From assembly GCF_003626645.1 (NCBI RefSeq), contig NZ_RBAM01000007.1, positions 62,001 to 126,000 of the forward strand: a DNA stretch of 64,000 bases, given 5' to 3'. The position numbers and the translations under genes were made by a program. Numbering within the stretch: position 1 is the stretch's first letter; every line of letters begins with the position of its first letter. A model generated the notes under the pieces. That model did not search any database, was not told the DNA's origin, and worked only from the letters and a program-made list of their open reading frames with translations. Shown piece after piece: positions 55,603-63,789 of this stretch. This DNA comes from Streptomyces klenkii (GTDB lineage Bacteria; Actinomycetota; Actinomycetes; Streptomycetales; Streptomycetaceae).

Positions 55603-56940
55603 CTAGCCCCGCCACGGCAGCTCCGCCGTCACCGTCGTCGGGCCGCCCTGCGGGGAGTGGACCACCAAGAGGCCGTCCACCGAGCCCAGGCGTTCCGCGA
55701 GGCCGGCCAGGCCGCTGCCGCCGGACGTCGACGCGCCGCCCTTGCCGTCGTCCCAGACTTGCAGCATCAGCCGGTCCGCCGAGCGCCACACGTCCACCCG
55801 CGCGCTCCGCGCCTCGCTGTGCTTGCTGATGTTCTGGAGCAGCTCGGAGACCGTGAAGTACGCGATGCCCTCGATCGCCGCCGCCGGGCGGGCCGGCAGG
55901 TCCACCTCGGCCTGCACGGCGACCGTGCAGCGCGCGGCCAGCGCGGACAGGGCCGGGCCGAGGCCCCGGTCGGTGAGGATCGCCGGGTGGATGCCGCGGG
56001 CGAGGTCGCGCAGCTCTTGCAGGGCGAGCTTCACCTCGCCGTGCGCCTCGTCGACCATCCGCGCCGCCGCCTCCGGGTCCTCCTCCAGCTTCTCCTTGGC
56101 CAGGCCGAGGTCCATGGCGAGGGCGACGAGGCGGGCCTGGGCGCCGTCGTGGAGGTCGCGCTCGATGCGGCGCAGGTCGGCCGCCGCGGTGTCCACGACC
56201 ACCCCGCGGTCCTCCTCCAGCTCCCACACCCGCTCCGCGAGCCGCGACGGGCCGAGCAGGCCGGCCACCAGCAGCCGGTCGCCGTAGGCGAGGCCGCGGA
56301 TCACCCAGGGGGTGGCCAGCACCACGAGCAGGCCGGCGGCGCAGGTCACGCCGATCTCGAACGGGTTGTCGAGGAAGAAGTCCGTGTCGTGCGCGGAGTC
56401 GCCGTAGAGCTGCATGCCGGGCTGGCCCCACCACGTCGGGTACATCCACCAGTAGGCCGGGTAGAGGAAGAGCATCCAGCCGACGGACCACATCACGAGC
56501 GAGACGGTGAACGTCGCGATGGACCACGGCAGGAGCAGCACCGAATAGAGCAGGTGCCGCCACGACACGCCGCTCTTGAGCAGCGCCCCGGTCCACGGCA
56601 GGAGCCCGCGCCGCCCGTTCCGCGCGCGTACGGGCTCGGGCTCGCTGATCTCCATGCCGAGCAGGGCCCGGGCGCGGGCCCGCTCGACGGCCCCCACCGC
56701 CCGTGCGCCGACGAGCGCCGCGGCCAGCACCGGCACGCCCACGAAGGTGATCAGCATGCCGACGCCGGCCGCCGTCATCGTCACCGCGTAGGAGAAGGCG
56801 ACGACCGCGATCGGCAGGCTGAGCAGGTGGTGGAGGAACTCGCGCCAGGTGCGGCCCTCCAGGGGCGCGCGCAGCACGGCGGGCACGCGGTGGGGCCGGC
56901 GTGCGTCGCGTGTCTCCGCCCGTCCGTAATCCATGGCCAT
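55603..56940 (-). CDS. Sensor histidine kinase 1 (HisKA_3 type)
   Basis: A 445-residue NarX/LiaS-group kinase with membrane helices in the first ~200 residues (HHLLSLPIAVVAFSYAVTMTA; STFTVSLVMWSVGWMLFLYPA-type segment), the HisKA_3 dimerisation helix with phospho-His in RRIERDLHDGAQARL, and a GHKL ATPase domain (NISKHSEARSA N-box; GSGLAGLAERLG G-box). Membrane sensor probably paired with the adjacent response regulator. AGGAAGAG precedes the ATG at a long 11-base spacing. Confidence 0.93.
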   Translation of the reverse strand: MAMDYGRAETRDARRPHRVPAVLRAPLEGRTWREFLHHLLSLPIAVVAFSYAVTMTAAGVGMLITFVGVPVLAAALVGARAVGAVERARARALLGMEISEPEPVRARNGRRGLLPWTGALLKSGVSWRHLLYSVLLLPWSIATFTVSLVMWSVGWMLFLYPAYWWMYPTWWGQPGMQLYGDSAHDTDFFLDNPFEIGVTCAAGLLVVLATPWVIRGLAYGDRLLVAGLLGPSRLAERVWELEEDRGVVVDTAAADLRRIERDLHDGAQARLVALAMDLGLAKEKLEEDPEAAARMVDEAHGEVKLALQELRDLARGIHPAILTDRGLGPALSALAARCTVAVQAEVDLPARPAAAIEGIAYFTVSELLQNISKHSEARSARVDVWRSADRLMLQVWDDGKGGASTSGGSGLAGLAERLGSVDGLLVVHSPQGGPTTVTAELPWRG

Positions 56941-57112
56941 GACGGTGGTCTCTTCCTGCTCGCTGGGTGCGGTGGTCCGCGGTGGTGTCCGTACCTCAAG
57001 GCTCGCGGAGCGGGCGGGCCCGGACCATGGAGGGAGTCGGTGTCCCGGGGGTGGGGTTCTCCCTACCTCCGGGTTCTCGGTGGGACCCGCCGGTCTCGGT
57101 GGGACTCGCGGC

Positions 57113-58387
57113 TCAGCCCGCGGCCCGGTCCCGCCACGGCAGCTCCGCCGTGACGACCGTCGGCCCGCCGGCCGGCGAGTCCACCGCGAAGAAGCCGTCC
57201 ACCGAGCCCAGCCGTTCCGCGAGCCCGGACAGCCCGCTGCCGCCCGTCGTCGTCGCGCCGCCCTGACCGTCGTCGCGCACCTGGATCAGCAGCCGCCGGC
57301 CCTTGCGCCACAGCTCGACCTCGGCCGTCCGCGCCCGGCTGTGCTTGCTGACGTTCTGGAGCAGCTCGGAGACCGTGAAGTACGCGATGCCCTCGATCGC
57401 CGGCGCCGGGCGCTCGTCCAGGTCGACCGAGACCGACACCGGCACGGTGCAGCGCGCGGCGACCGACGACAGGGCGGCGTCCAGGCCGCGGTCCGTCAGC
57501 ACCGCCGGGTGGATGCCGCGGGCGAGGTCGCGCAGCTCTTGCAGGGCGAGCTTCACCTCGCCGTGCGCCTCGTCGACCATCCGCGCCGCCGCCTCCGGGT
57601 CCTCCAGGACCTTCTCCTTCGCCAGACCCAGCCCCATGGCCAGGGCGACGAGGCGGGCCTGGGCGCCGTCGTGGAGATCGCGCTCGATGCGGCGCAGGTC
57701 CGCCGCCGCGGTGTCCACGACCACCCCGCGGTCCTGCTCCAGCTCCGCGATCCGCCGCTCCAGCTCGCTGGAGGGGCTGAGCAGGCCGCGCACCATGGCG
57801 CGGTCCAGGTTGGTCATGCCGCGCGCGGCGAAGCCGAGGAGCGGCCAGCCGACGAAGATCAGGCACAGCGTGAGCCCGAAGGTCAGGACGCCCCAGGGCA
57901 GCCGGATGAAGCCGTAGAGGGTGGTGCGCCAGCCGACCGGGTCCTTCAGTGCCGACCACATCCAGGGGAAGAAGCCCCGGTCGCCCCGCTGCCGGGAGAG
58001 CGGGCTCGGGTCCTCGACGTGCACGCCCAGCAGCGCCCGCGCCCGCCGCCGCTCGGCCTTGCCCAGCGCCCGCGCGCCCGTCAGGCCGAGCGCCAGCAGC
58101 GGCAGGCCGATGACGGTGACGGACGAGACGACGCCGGCGTAGAGCCACAGTGACACGTAGACGAAGCCGATCAGCGCCTCCGGGAGGTTGAGGAGGAGGT
58201 GCGCGACCTCCTTCCACGTCCGCGCGTCGAAGGCGAAGCGGGCAGGAGGGAGGGAACCGTCGCCGCTGCCGGAATCATCCGGGAAAGAGGTGTTTGTATA
58301 CTTTTCTTCACCTCTGATGTTTCCTCTAGTGTTTCCGGTATCGCTCGTATTGCTCGACGTGCTTTTCGCGGCACTGCTGGCGGTCAT
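57113..58387 (-). CDS. Sensor histidine kinase 2, paralogue of kinase 1
   Basis: A 424-residue kinase with the same order as its neighbour: membrane helices (LLLNLPEALIGFVYVSLWLYAG; LPWGVLTFGLTLCLIFVGWPL), HisKA_3 helix (RRIERDLHDGAQARLVALAM) and GHKL domain (NVSKHSRARTA; GGSGLSGLAERLG). Stretches around the phospho-His are nearly identical to kinase 1 at the DNA level, 103 bases being exact. ATG 58387 was chosen over an upstream in-frame ATG because the extension looks non-coding. Divergent from nuoA2. Confidence 0.92.
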   Translation of the reverse strand: MTASSAAKSTSSNTSDTGNTRGNIRGEEKYTNTSFPDDSGSGDGSLPPARFAFDARTWKEVAHLLLNLPEALIGFVYVSLWLYAGVVSSVTVIGLPLLALGLTGARALGKAERRRARALLGVHVEDPSPLSRQRGDRGFFPWMWSALKDPVGWRTTLYGFIRLPWGVLTFGLTLCLIFVGWPLLGFAARGMTNLDRAMVRGLLSPSSELERRIAELEQDRGVVVDTAAADLRRIERDLHDGAQARLVALAMGLGLAKEKVLEDPEAAARMVDEAHGEVKLALQELRDLARGIHPAVLTDRGLDAALSSVAARCTVPVSVSVDLDERPAPAIEGIAYFTVSELLQNVSKHSRARTAEVELWRKGRRLLIQVRDDGQGGATTTGGSGLSGLAERLGSVDGFFAVDSPAGGPTVVTAELPWRDRAAG

Positions 58388-58524
58388 ACCCCCAAGCCTG
58401 CACGGCCGGTACCGGCCGTCGCCATGGGGACCATGGGTGGGGAAGGGTGGGGATAACCCCACCAGGGCCTAGACTCCCGTGCGTACAGAACGTCGAACAC
58501 GCGGGACAGGGAGCGAGGGCGGAC
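58388..58524. promoter_or_regulatory. Divergent region with two perfect palindromes before nuoA2
   Basis: ACGGCCGGTACCGGCCGT (58402-58419) is an 18-base perfect palindrome. GGTGGGG-ATAA-CCCCACC (58446-58463) is a perfect 7-bp inverted repeat. Both lie between the divergent kinase 2 and nuoA2 and look like operators. No Rex-like TGTGA/TCACA site is present here. Confidence 0.55.
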
Positions 58525-58899
58525 GTGGCCGCGGACTACTTCCACAGCTATTCCGTGGTGGGGCTGCTCGCCGTCGTCGGCGTGCTCTTCGTCGCCGTGG
58601 CCTTCGGGGCCGGGCGGCTGCTGCGGCCCGTCGTGCCGACGCCCGAGAAGCTGCTGACGTACGAGTGCGGCGTCGACCCCGTCGGCGAGGGCTGGGCCCA
58701 CACTCAGATCCGCTACTACGTCTACGCCTTCCTGTACGTGATCTTCGCCGTGGACTCGATCTTCCTGTTCCCCTGGGCGACGGTGTTCGCCGCGCCGGGC
58801 TTCGGCGGGGCCACGCTCGTGGAGATGTTCATCTTCCTCGGCTTCCTCGCCATGGGCCTGTTGTACGCATGGAAGAAGGGCGTCCTGGAGTGGACGTGA
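58525..58899 (+). CDS. nuoA2: Complex I subunit NuoA, second copy
   Basis: A 124-residue, three-helix subunit. It keeps the loop KLLTYECGVDPVGEGWAHTQIRYY and the FAVDSIFLFPWA helix. GTG 58525 follows GGGAGCGAGGGCGG. It starts an eight-gene run of partial complex I (A-B-C-H-I-J-K-L) that continues past the window end. Confidence 0.93.
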   Translation: MAADYFHSYSVVGLLAVVGVLFVAVAFGAGRLLRPVVPTPEKLLTYECGVDPVGEGWAHTQIRYYVYAFLYVIFAVDSIFLFPWATVFAAPGFGGATLVEMFIFLGFLAMGLLYAWKKGVLEWT

Positions 58900-59495
58900 C
58901 ACCCGTCGACCTCCCCCTCCCCGAGCCGCGCCGGCTCGGCCCGCTGGCCAGGCTGGCCCCGGAGCCGATGAAGGTCGTCCTGAACTGGGGACGCCGCTAC
59001 AGCCTGTGGGTCTTCAACTTCGGGCTCGCCTGCTGCGCGATCGAGTTCATCGCGGCGTCCATGGCGCGGCACGACTTCATCCGGCTCGGCGTCATCCCGT
59101 TCGCGCCGGGGCCCCGGCAGGCCGACCTCATGATCGTCTCGGGCACGGTGACGGACAAGATGGCGCCGGCCGTGAAGCGGCTCTACGAGCAGATGCCCGA
59201 GCCGAAGTACGTGATCTCCTTCGGCGCCTGTTCGAACTGCGGCGGCCCGTACTGGGACTCGTACGCGGTCACCAAGGGCGTCGACCAGATCATTCCCGTG
59301 GATGTGTACGTGCCCGGCTGCCCGCCGCGGCCCGAAGCGCTGCTCCAGGGCATCCTGAAGCTCCAGGAGAAGATCGCGCGGGAGTCGCTGGGCGAGCGGT
59401 ACGGGTCCGGCGGCGCGGGCGCGTCGGCCGCTGCGCTGCGCAGCGGGCTGGTGACGCCGGCGCCGGCGGCCGCGCCGGAGGAGACGGCCCGATGA
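58896..59495 (+). CDS. nuoB2: Complex I subunit NuoB, second copy
   Basis: A 199-residue N2-cluster subunit. Ligands are intact: LACCAIEFI, GACSNCGGPY (one extra Cys) and VPGCPPRPE. GTG 58896 gives a GTGA overlap with nuoA2 and GGAG 5 bases upstream; another GTG two codons earlier is possible. Confidence 0.93.
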   Translation: MTPVDLPLPEPRRLGPLARLAPEPMKVVLNWGRRYSLWVFNFGLACCAIEFIAASMARHDFIRLGVIPFAPGPRQADLMIVSGTVTDKMAPAVKRLYEQMPEPKYVISFGACSNCGGPYWDSYAVTKGVDQIIPVDVYVPGCPPRPEALLQGILKLQEKIARESLGERYGSGGAGASAAALRSGLVTPAPAAAPEETAR

Positions 59496-61333
59496 GCGAA
59501 CCGACGCCCGAGTCCGAGTCCGCTCCTGAGGCTGCTCCCGCTCCCGAGACGGCCGTCGGCTGGCTGCCCGGCGGGGCGGTTTCGCTCTTCGGCGAGGGCG
59601 CGACGGCGGAGGAGACGTACGACCTGCTCACCGTCGACGTCCCGGCCGAGCGGTGGATCAGCGCGCTCGAAACGGCCCGGGACCGGCTGGGCTGCACGTT
59701 CTTCGACTGGCTGAGCGCCGTGGACGAGCCCGGTACGGGCTTCCGCGTCTGCGCGCACCTGGCCGCGCTGCCGGGCGGGGGAGAGGGCACGCGCACGCGC
59801 CGGCTGCTCCTGCGCACGACGGTGCCGCACGAGGCGCCGGCCCTGCCCACCGCCGTCGGCGTGTACGCGGGCGCGGCGTGGCACGAGCGCGAGACCCACG
59901 AGATGTTCGGCATCGGCTTCCCGGGCCACCCGCACCTGGCCCCGCTCCTCCTCCCGGACGCCTTCGAGGGCCACCCGCTGCGCAAGGACTTCGTCCTGGC
60001 GGCGCGGGTCGCCAAGGCGTGGCCGGGCGCGAAGGAGCCGGGCGAGACGGCGGACGGCGGCCCCAAGCGCCGCCAGATGCTGCCGCCGGGCGTCCCCGAC
60101 CCCAACGAATGGGGCCCCCTCAAGGGCCAGCTCCCCCCGGCCCCGGCCCGCCCGGCCCGCGCTCCCCGCGCGGCGGGCGACCGCCCGGCCCGCCGCACGC
60201 CTCCCGGGGCGGAGGGCGCGGCCCCGGTCCGGCGTGCGCGCACCGCGAGCGAGGGCTCGGCAAGCCAGGCGGAGGCGGCACCCCCGGTCCGCCGTGCGCG
60301 CAGCGCGTCGGAAGGCTCGGCCAGCCAGACGGAGGGCGCGGCCCCGGCCCGTCGTGCGCGCAGCGCGGCGGACGGCTCCGCCAGCCAGGCCGAGGCCGCC
60401 GCGCCGCCCCGCCGAGCGAGCGAGGGCTCAGCGAGCCAGGCGGAGGGCGTGGCCCCGGCCCGTCGCACGCGCAGTGCGTCGGAAGGCTCGGCGAGCCAGG
60501 CAGAGTCCGCGGCTCCGGCGCGCCGTACGCGCAGCGCGGCGGACGGCTCCGCCAGTCAGGCGGGGGAGTCCGCCGCCCCAAGGCGTACCCGCCCGGCGGC
60601 CACCGGCTCCTCCGACGCCCCGTGGCACCACGCCCGCCCGGCCTTCGAAGAGCCCCCGACCCAGCCGGCAGCTTCCCCCCGCGACGGCGACCAGCCGGAG
60701 CACCGGAGCCCGGCGGAGCCGGAGTCCTCAGCCGCGCCGGCAGACTCGCCCGAGCCGCAGGCTCCCTCCCGCCGCGACGGCGCTCAGCCCGAGCGTCGGG
60801 ATTCGGCGGTGCCGGACTCACCGTCCGCCGAGGCGGATGTTCCGGCCGCGCCGGCAGACTCGCCCGAGCCGCAGCCTTCCTCCCGCCGCGATGGCGCTCA
60901 GCCCGAGCGTCGGGATTCGGCGGTGCCGGACTCACCATCCGCCCAGGCGGAGGACTCGGCTGCACCGGCAGACACCTCCGAGCCCCCGGCGGAGCCGACC
61001 GGCGTTCAGCCGGAGCCCCCGTCTGCACCGGCAGCCACCTCGGAGCCGCAGCCTTCCTCCCGCCGCGATGGCGCTCAGCCCGAGCGGCGGACCCCGGCGG
61101 TGCCGGACTCACCGTCCGCCGAGGCGGATGTTCCGGCCGCGCCGGCAGACTCGCCCGAGCGCCGGAGCCCGGCGGTGCCGAACGCCCCTGACCGCGACGC
61201 CCCCGCCGGCGACGGCGAACCCCCGAGCGGAAAGGGCCCCGCCGGAGGCGACCCCGCCGCAGGCGAGCCGCCCGCCGCAGGCGACGGCGCACCCCAGAAC
61301 GACACGAACCCCGCCGGAGGCGACCCCGCATGA
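59492..61333 (+). CDS. nuoC2: Complex I subunit NuoC, second copy, with long repeat-rich C-terminal tail
   Basis: A 613-residue protein. Only about the first 220 residues are NuoC-like (AWHERETHEMFGIGFPGHPHLAPLLLPDAFEGHPLRKDFV is spread over about 129-168). Residues about 220-613 are Pro/Ala/Ser/Arg/Glu-rich and repetitive: six to seven 20-residue units of the type APARRARSASEGSASQAEGA, then three 38-residue units containing SRRDGAQPERRDSAVPDSPS. The frame is kept through both arrays and the next gene overlaps the stop codon, so the tail is translated. It is presumably disordered; I know of no function. The first-copy NuoC (253 residues) has no such tail. Confidence 0.88.
   Translation: MSEPTPESESAPEAAPAPETAVGWLPGGAVSLFGEGATAEETYDLLTVDVPAERWISALETARDRLGCTFFDWLSAVDEPGTGFRVCAHLAALPGGGEGTRTRRLLLRTTVPHEAPALPTAVGVYAGAAWHERETHEMFGIGFPGHPHLAPLLLPDAFEGHPLRKDFVLAARVAKAWPGAKEPGETADGGPKRRQMLPPGVPDPNEWGPLKGQLPPAPARPARAPRAAGDRPARRTPPGAEGAAPVRRARTASEGSASQAEAAPPVRRARSASEGSASQTEGAAPARRARSAADGSASQAEAAAPPRRASEGSASQAEGVAPARRTRSASEGSASQAESAAPARRTRSAADGSASQAGESAAPRRTRPAATGSSDAPWHHARPAFEEPPTQPAASPRDGDQPEHRSPAEPESSAAPADSPEPQAPSRRDGAQPERRDSAVPDSPSAEADVPAAPADSPEPQPSSRRDGAQPERRDSAVPDSPSAQAEDSAAPADTSEPPAEPTGVQPEPPSAPAATSEPQPSSRRDGAQPERRTPAVPDSPSAEADVPAAPADSPERRSPAVPNAPDRDAPAGDGEPPSGKGPAGGDPAAGEPPAAGDGAPQNDTNPAGGDPA
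60221..60574 (+). repeat. 60-bp in-frame tandem repeat array (six units) in nuoC2
   Basis: Units start at 60221, 60281, 60341, 60401 (51 bases, missing three codons), 60452 and 60512 (63 bases), followed by a degenerate partial unit. Each encodes a 20-residue motif with RR(A/T)RSA(S/A)(E/D)GSASQ. Length changes are multiples of three. Confidence 0.92.
60734..61138 (+). repeat. 114-bp in-frame repeat array in nuoC2
   Basis: Full 114-base units at 60734-60847, 60848-60961 and 61025-61138, with a short 63-base divergent unit between the last two and a partial unit after. The units encode 38 residues starting APAD/APAA and are nearly identical over long stretches, indicating recent expansion. 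Confidence 0.92.
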
Positions 61334-62295
61334 GCGACACTCTCGACGTCGTCCTGCGCCTCCTCGCCGTCTTCGTCGTCTTCCTCGTGCTGCCTCTGGT
61401 CATCGGCCAGACCGAGCACAAGGTGATGGCCCACATGCAGGGCCGCCTCGGCCCCATGTACGCCGGCGGTTTCCACGGCTGGGCCCAGCTCGTCGCGGAC
61501 GGCGTGAAGTTCGCGCAGAAAGAGGACATCGTCCCGGCGGGCGCGGACCGCCGCATCTTCCAGCTCGCACCGGCCGTGGCCCTCCTCCCGTACCTGCTGG
61601 TGCTGGTCGCGATCCCGGTCGGCCCGGGCAACGCCGTGGGCCAGGTGGTCGACGCGGGCATCTTCTTCGTGCTGGCCGTGATGGGCGTCGGAGTGCTCGG
61701 CTCGCTGATGGCGGGCTGGGCGTCGGCGAACAAGTTCTCCCTGCTGGGCGGCCTGCGCACGGCCGCGCAGCTCATGGCGTACGAGCTGCCGATGCTGCTC
61801 GCCGCGGCGAGCGTGGCGATGGCGGCGGGCACGGTCTCGCTGCCGGGGATCGTGGACGCCTTCCACTGGTGGTGGGTGCCCTGGCAGATCGTCGGCGCGG
61901 TGGTCTTCTTCGTCGCCGGCCTGGCCGAGCTGCAACGCCCGCCGTTCGACATGCCGGTCGCCGACTCCGAGATCATCTTCGGCGCGTACACCGAGTACAC
62001 GGGCCTGCGCTTCGCGCTGTTCCTGCTGTCGGAGTACGCGGGCATCGTCGTCCTGTGCGGCCTGACCACGGTCCTTTTCCTCGGCGGCTGGCACGGCCCG
62101 TTCGGCGCCGACGGCCTGGGCTGGCTGTGGACCCTGCTGAAGACGGCGGTCCTGGCCTTCGTCGTGATCTGGCTGCGGGTGACCTACCCGCGCCTGCGCG
62201 AGGACCAGCTCCAGAAGCTGGCCTGGACCGCCCTCATCCCGCTCGCCCTGGCGCAGATCGCGCTGACGGGCGTCGTCAAGGTGGTGACCCAGTAG
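61330..62295 (+). CDS. nuoH2: Complex I subunit NuoH, second copy
   Basis: A 321-residue eight-helix subunit. Conserved loops are shortened or altered: TEHKVMAHMQGRLGPMYAGGFHGWAQ and LAELQRPPFDMPVADSEIIFGAYTEYTG, typical of the second-copy or Fpo/Hyc-like group. It lacks the C-terminal tail of the first-copy NuoH. ATG overlaps the nuoC2 stop. Confidence 0.93.
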   Translation: MSDTLDVVLRLLAVFVVFLVLPLVIGQTEHKVMAHMQGRLGPMYAGGFHGWAQLVADGVKFAQKEDIVPAGADRRIFQLAPAVALLPYLLVLVAIPVGPGNAVGQVVDAGIFFVLAVMGVGVLGSLMAGWASANKFSLLGGLRTAAQLMAYELPMLLAAASVAMAAGTVSLPGIVDAFHWWWVPWQIVGAVVFFVAGLAELQRPPFDMPVADSEIIFGAYTEYTGLRFALFLLSEYAGIVVLCGLTTVLFLGGWHGPFGADGLGWLWTLLKTAVLAFVVIWLRVTYPRLREDQLQKLAWTALIPLALAQIALTGVVKVVTQ

Positions 62296-62846
62296 TGGGC
62301 ATTCCCGGCTCGGGCCTCGCGAAGGGCCTCGCCGTCACGCTCCGCACGATGACGCGCCGCGCGCACACCGCGCAGTATCCGGACGTCCAGCCCGAGCTGC
62401 CGCCCCGCACGCGCGGTGTGATCGGCCTGTTCGAGGAGAACTGCACGGTCTGCATGCTGTGCGCCCGCGAGTGCCCGGACTGGTGCATCTACATCGACTC
62501 CCACAAGGAGACGGTGCCGCCGGCCGCCCCGGGCGGCCGCGAGCGCAGCCGCAACGTCCTCGACCGCTTCGCGATCGACTTCTCGCTCTGCATGTACTGC
62601 GGCATCTGCATCGAGGTGTGTCCCTTCGACGCGCTGTTCTGGTCGCCGGAGTTCGAGTACGCCGAGACCGACATCCAGGACCTGGTCCACGAGCGGGACA
62701 GGCTCCGCGAGTGGATGTGGACCGTGCCGGAGCCGCCGGCGCTCGACCCCGCGGCCGAGGAGCCGAAGGAGATCGCGGCGGCCCGCAAGACGGCGGAGAA
62801 GCTGAAGGCCCAGCAGGCCCAGCAGGACCAGGAGGGAGAGGCATGA
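62295..62846 (+). CDS. nuoI2: Complex I subunit NuoI, second copy
   Basis: A 183-residue two-cluster ferredoxin-like subunit: CTVCMLCARECP and CMYCGICIEVCP. An Ala/Glu/Gln-rich C-terminal helix follows. GTG shares its G with the nuoH2 stop. Confidence 0.93.
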   Translation: MGIPGSGLAKGLAVTLRTMTRRAHTAQYPDVQPELPPRTRGVIGLFEENCTVCMLCARECPDWCIYIDSHKETVPPAAPGGRERSRNVLDRFAIDFSLCMYCGICIEVCPFDALFWSPEFEYAETDIQDLVHERDRLREWMWTVPEPPALDPAAEEPKEIAAARKTAEKLKAQQAQQDQEGEA

Positions 62847-63418
62847 CCGGCGCCATGACGACGCTCGCCGCGAGCACGGCCCCGCACGGCTTCCTCTCCC
62901 CGACCGGCGTGGAGATCGTCTTCCTCCTCGTCGGCCTCGCCACCCTCGGCGCGGCCGTCGTGACGGTCACGACCAAGCAGCTGGTGCACGCCGCCCTCTG
63001 GCTGGTCGTCGCCCTCGGCGGGCTCGCCGTGGAGTACCTGCTGCTGACGGCGGAGTTCATCGCCTGGGTACAGGTCCTGATCTACGTCGGCTCCGTGGTC
63101 GTCCTGCTCCTCTTCGGGCTCATGCTCACCAAGGCCCCCATCGGCCGCTCCCCGGACGCCGACTCCGGCAACCGCTGGGCCGCCCTCGGGGTCGCCGCGG
63201 CCGCGGCCGCCGCCCTCGTGTGGGTGGTCGTGGACGCCTTCCGCACGACCTGGATCGGCCTGGACGGCGACGCCCCCCAGGGCACGACGAAGGTCTCCGG
63301 AGAGATCCTCTTCCGGCACTGGGTGCTGCCCTTCGAGGCGCTGTCCGTGCTGCTGCTCGCCGCGCTCGTCGGCGCGATCGTCCTCTCCCGCAAGAGGGAC
63401 AAGGAGGGGGAGCGCTGA
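62843..63418 (+). CDS. nuoJ2: Complex I subunit NuoJ, second copy
   Basis: A 191-residue membrane subunit with five predicted helices (FIAWVQVLIYVGSVVVLLLF is the typical central helix). Shorter than the first copy, with no charged tail. ATG overlaps the nuoI2 stop. Confidence 0.92.
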   Translation: MTGAMTTLAASTAPHGFLSPTGVEIVFLLVGLATLGAAVVTVTTKQLVHAALWLVVALGGLAVEYLLLTAEFIAWVQVLIYVGSVVVLLLFGLMLTKAPIGRSPDADSGNRWAALGVAAAAAAALVWVVVDAFRTTWIGLDGDAPQGTTKVSGEILFRHWVLPFEALSVLLLAALVGAIVLSRKRDKEGER

Positions 63419-63789
63419 TGCACCTCGTCTACCCGGCCGTCCTCGCGGCCCTCCTCTTCTGCACCGGCCTGTACGGCGTCCTGGCCCGGCGCAACGCGAT
63501 CCTGGTCCTGATGTCCGTCGAGCTGATGCTCAACGCCGTCAACCTCAACCTCGTCGCCTTCGACGTCTGGCTGCGCGACGAGCTGCACGCGGGCCAGGCC
63601 CTCACCCTCTTCACCATCGCCATCGCCGCCGCCGAGATCGGCATCGGCCTGGCGATCGTGCTCCAGGTCCACCGCAACCGCGGCACCGCCGACGTCGACC
63701 GCCTGCGCGACCTGCGCGACGACGCCCCCGACGCCGGATCCGACACCGAACGCGCAGACCGCGAGGAGAAGGCCGAGGCCGCCGCGTGA
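63418..63789 (+). CDS. nuoK2: Complex I subunit NuoK, second copy
   Basis: A 123-residue, three-helix subunit with the glutamates in VELMLNAVNLNLV and IAAAEIGIGLA. A charged tail of about 25 residues extends beyond the usual end. The ATG overlaps the nuoJ2 stop by one base. Confidence 0.93.
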   Translation: MHLVYPAVLAALLFCTGLYGVLARRNAILVLMSVELMLNAVNLNLVAFDVWLRDELHAGQALTLFTIAIAAAEIGIGLAIVLQVHRNRGTADVDRLRDLRDDAPDAGSDTERADREEKAEAAA

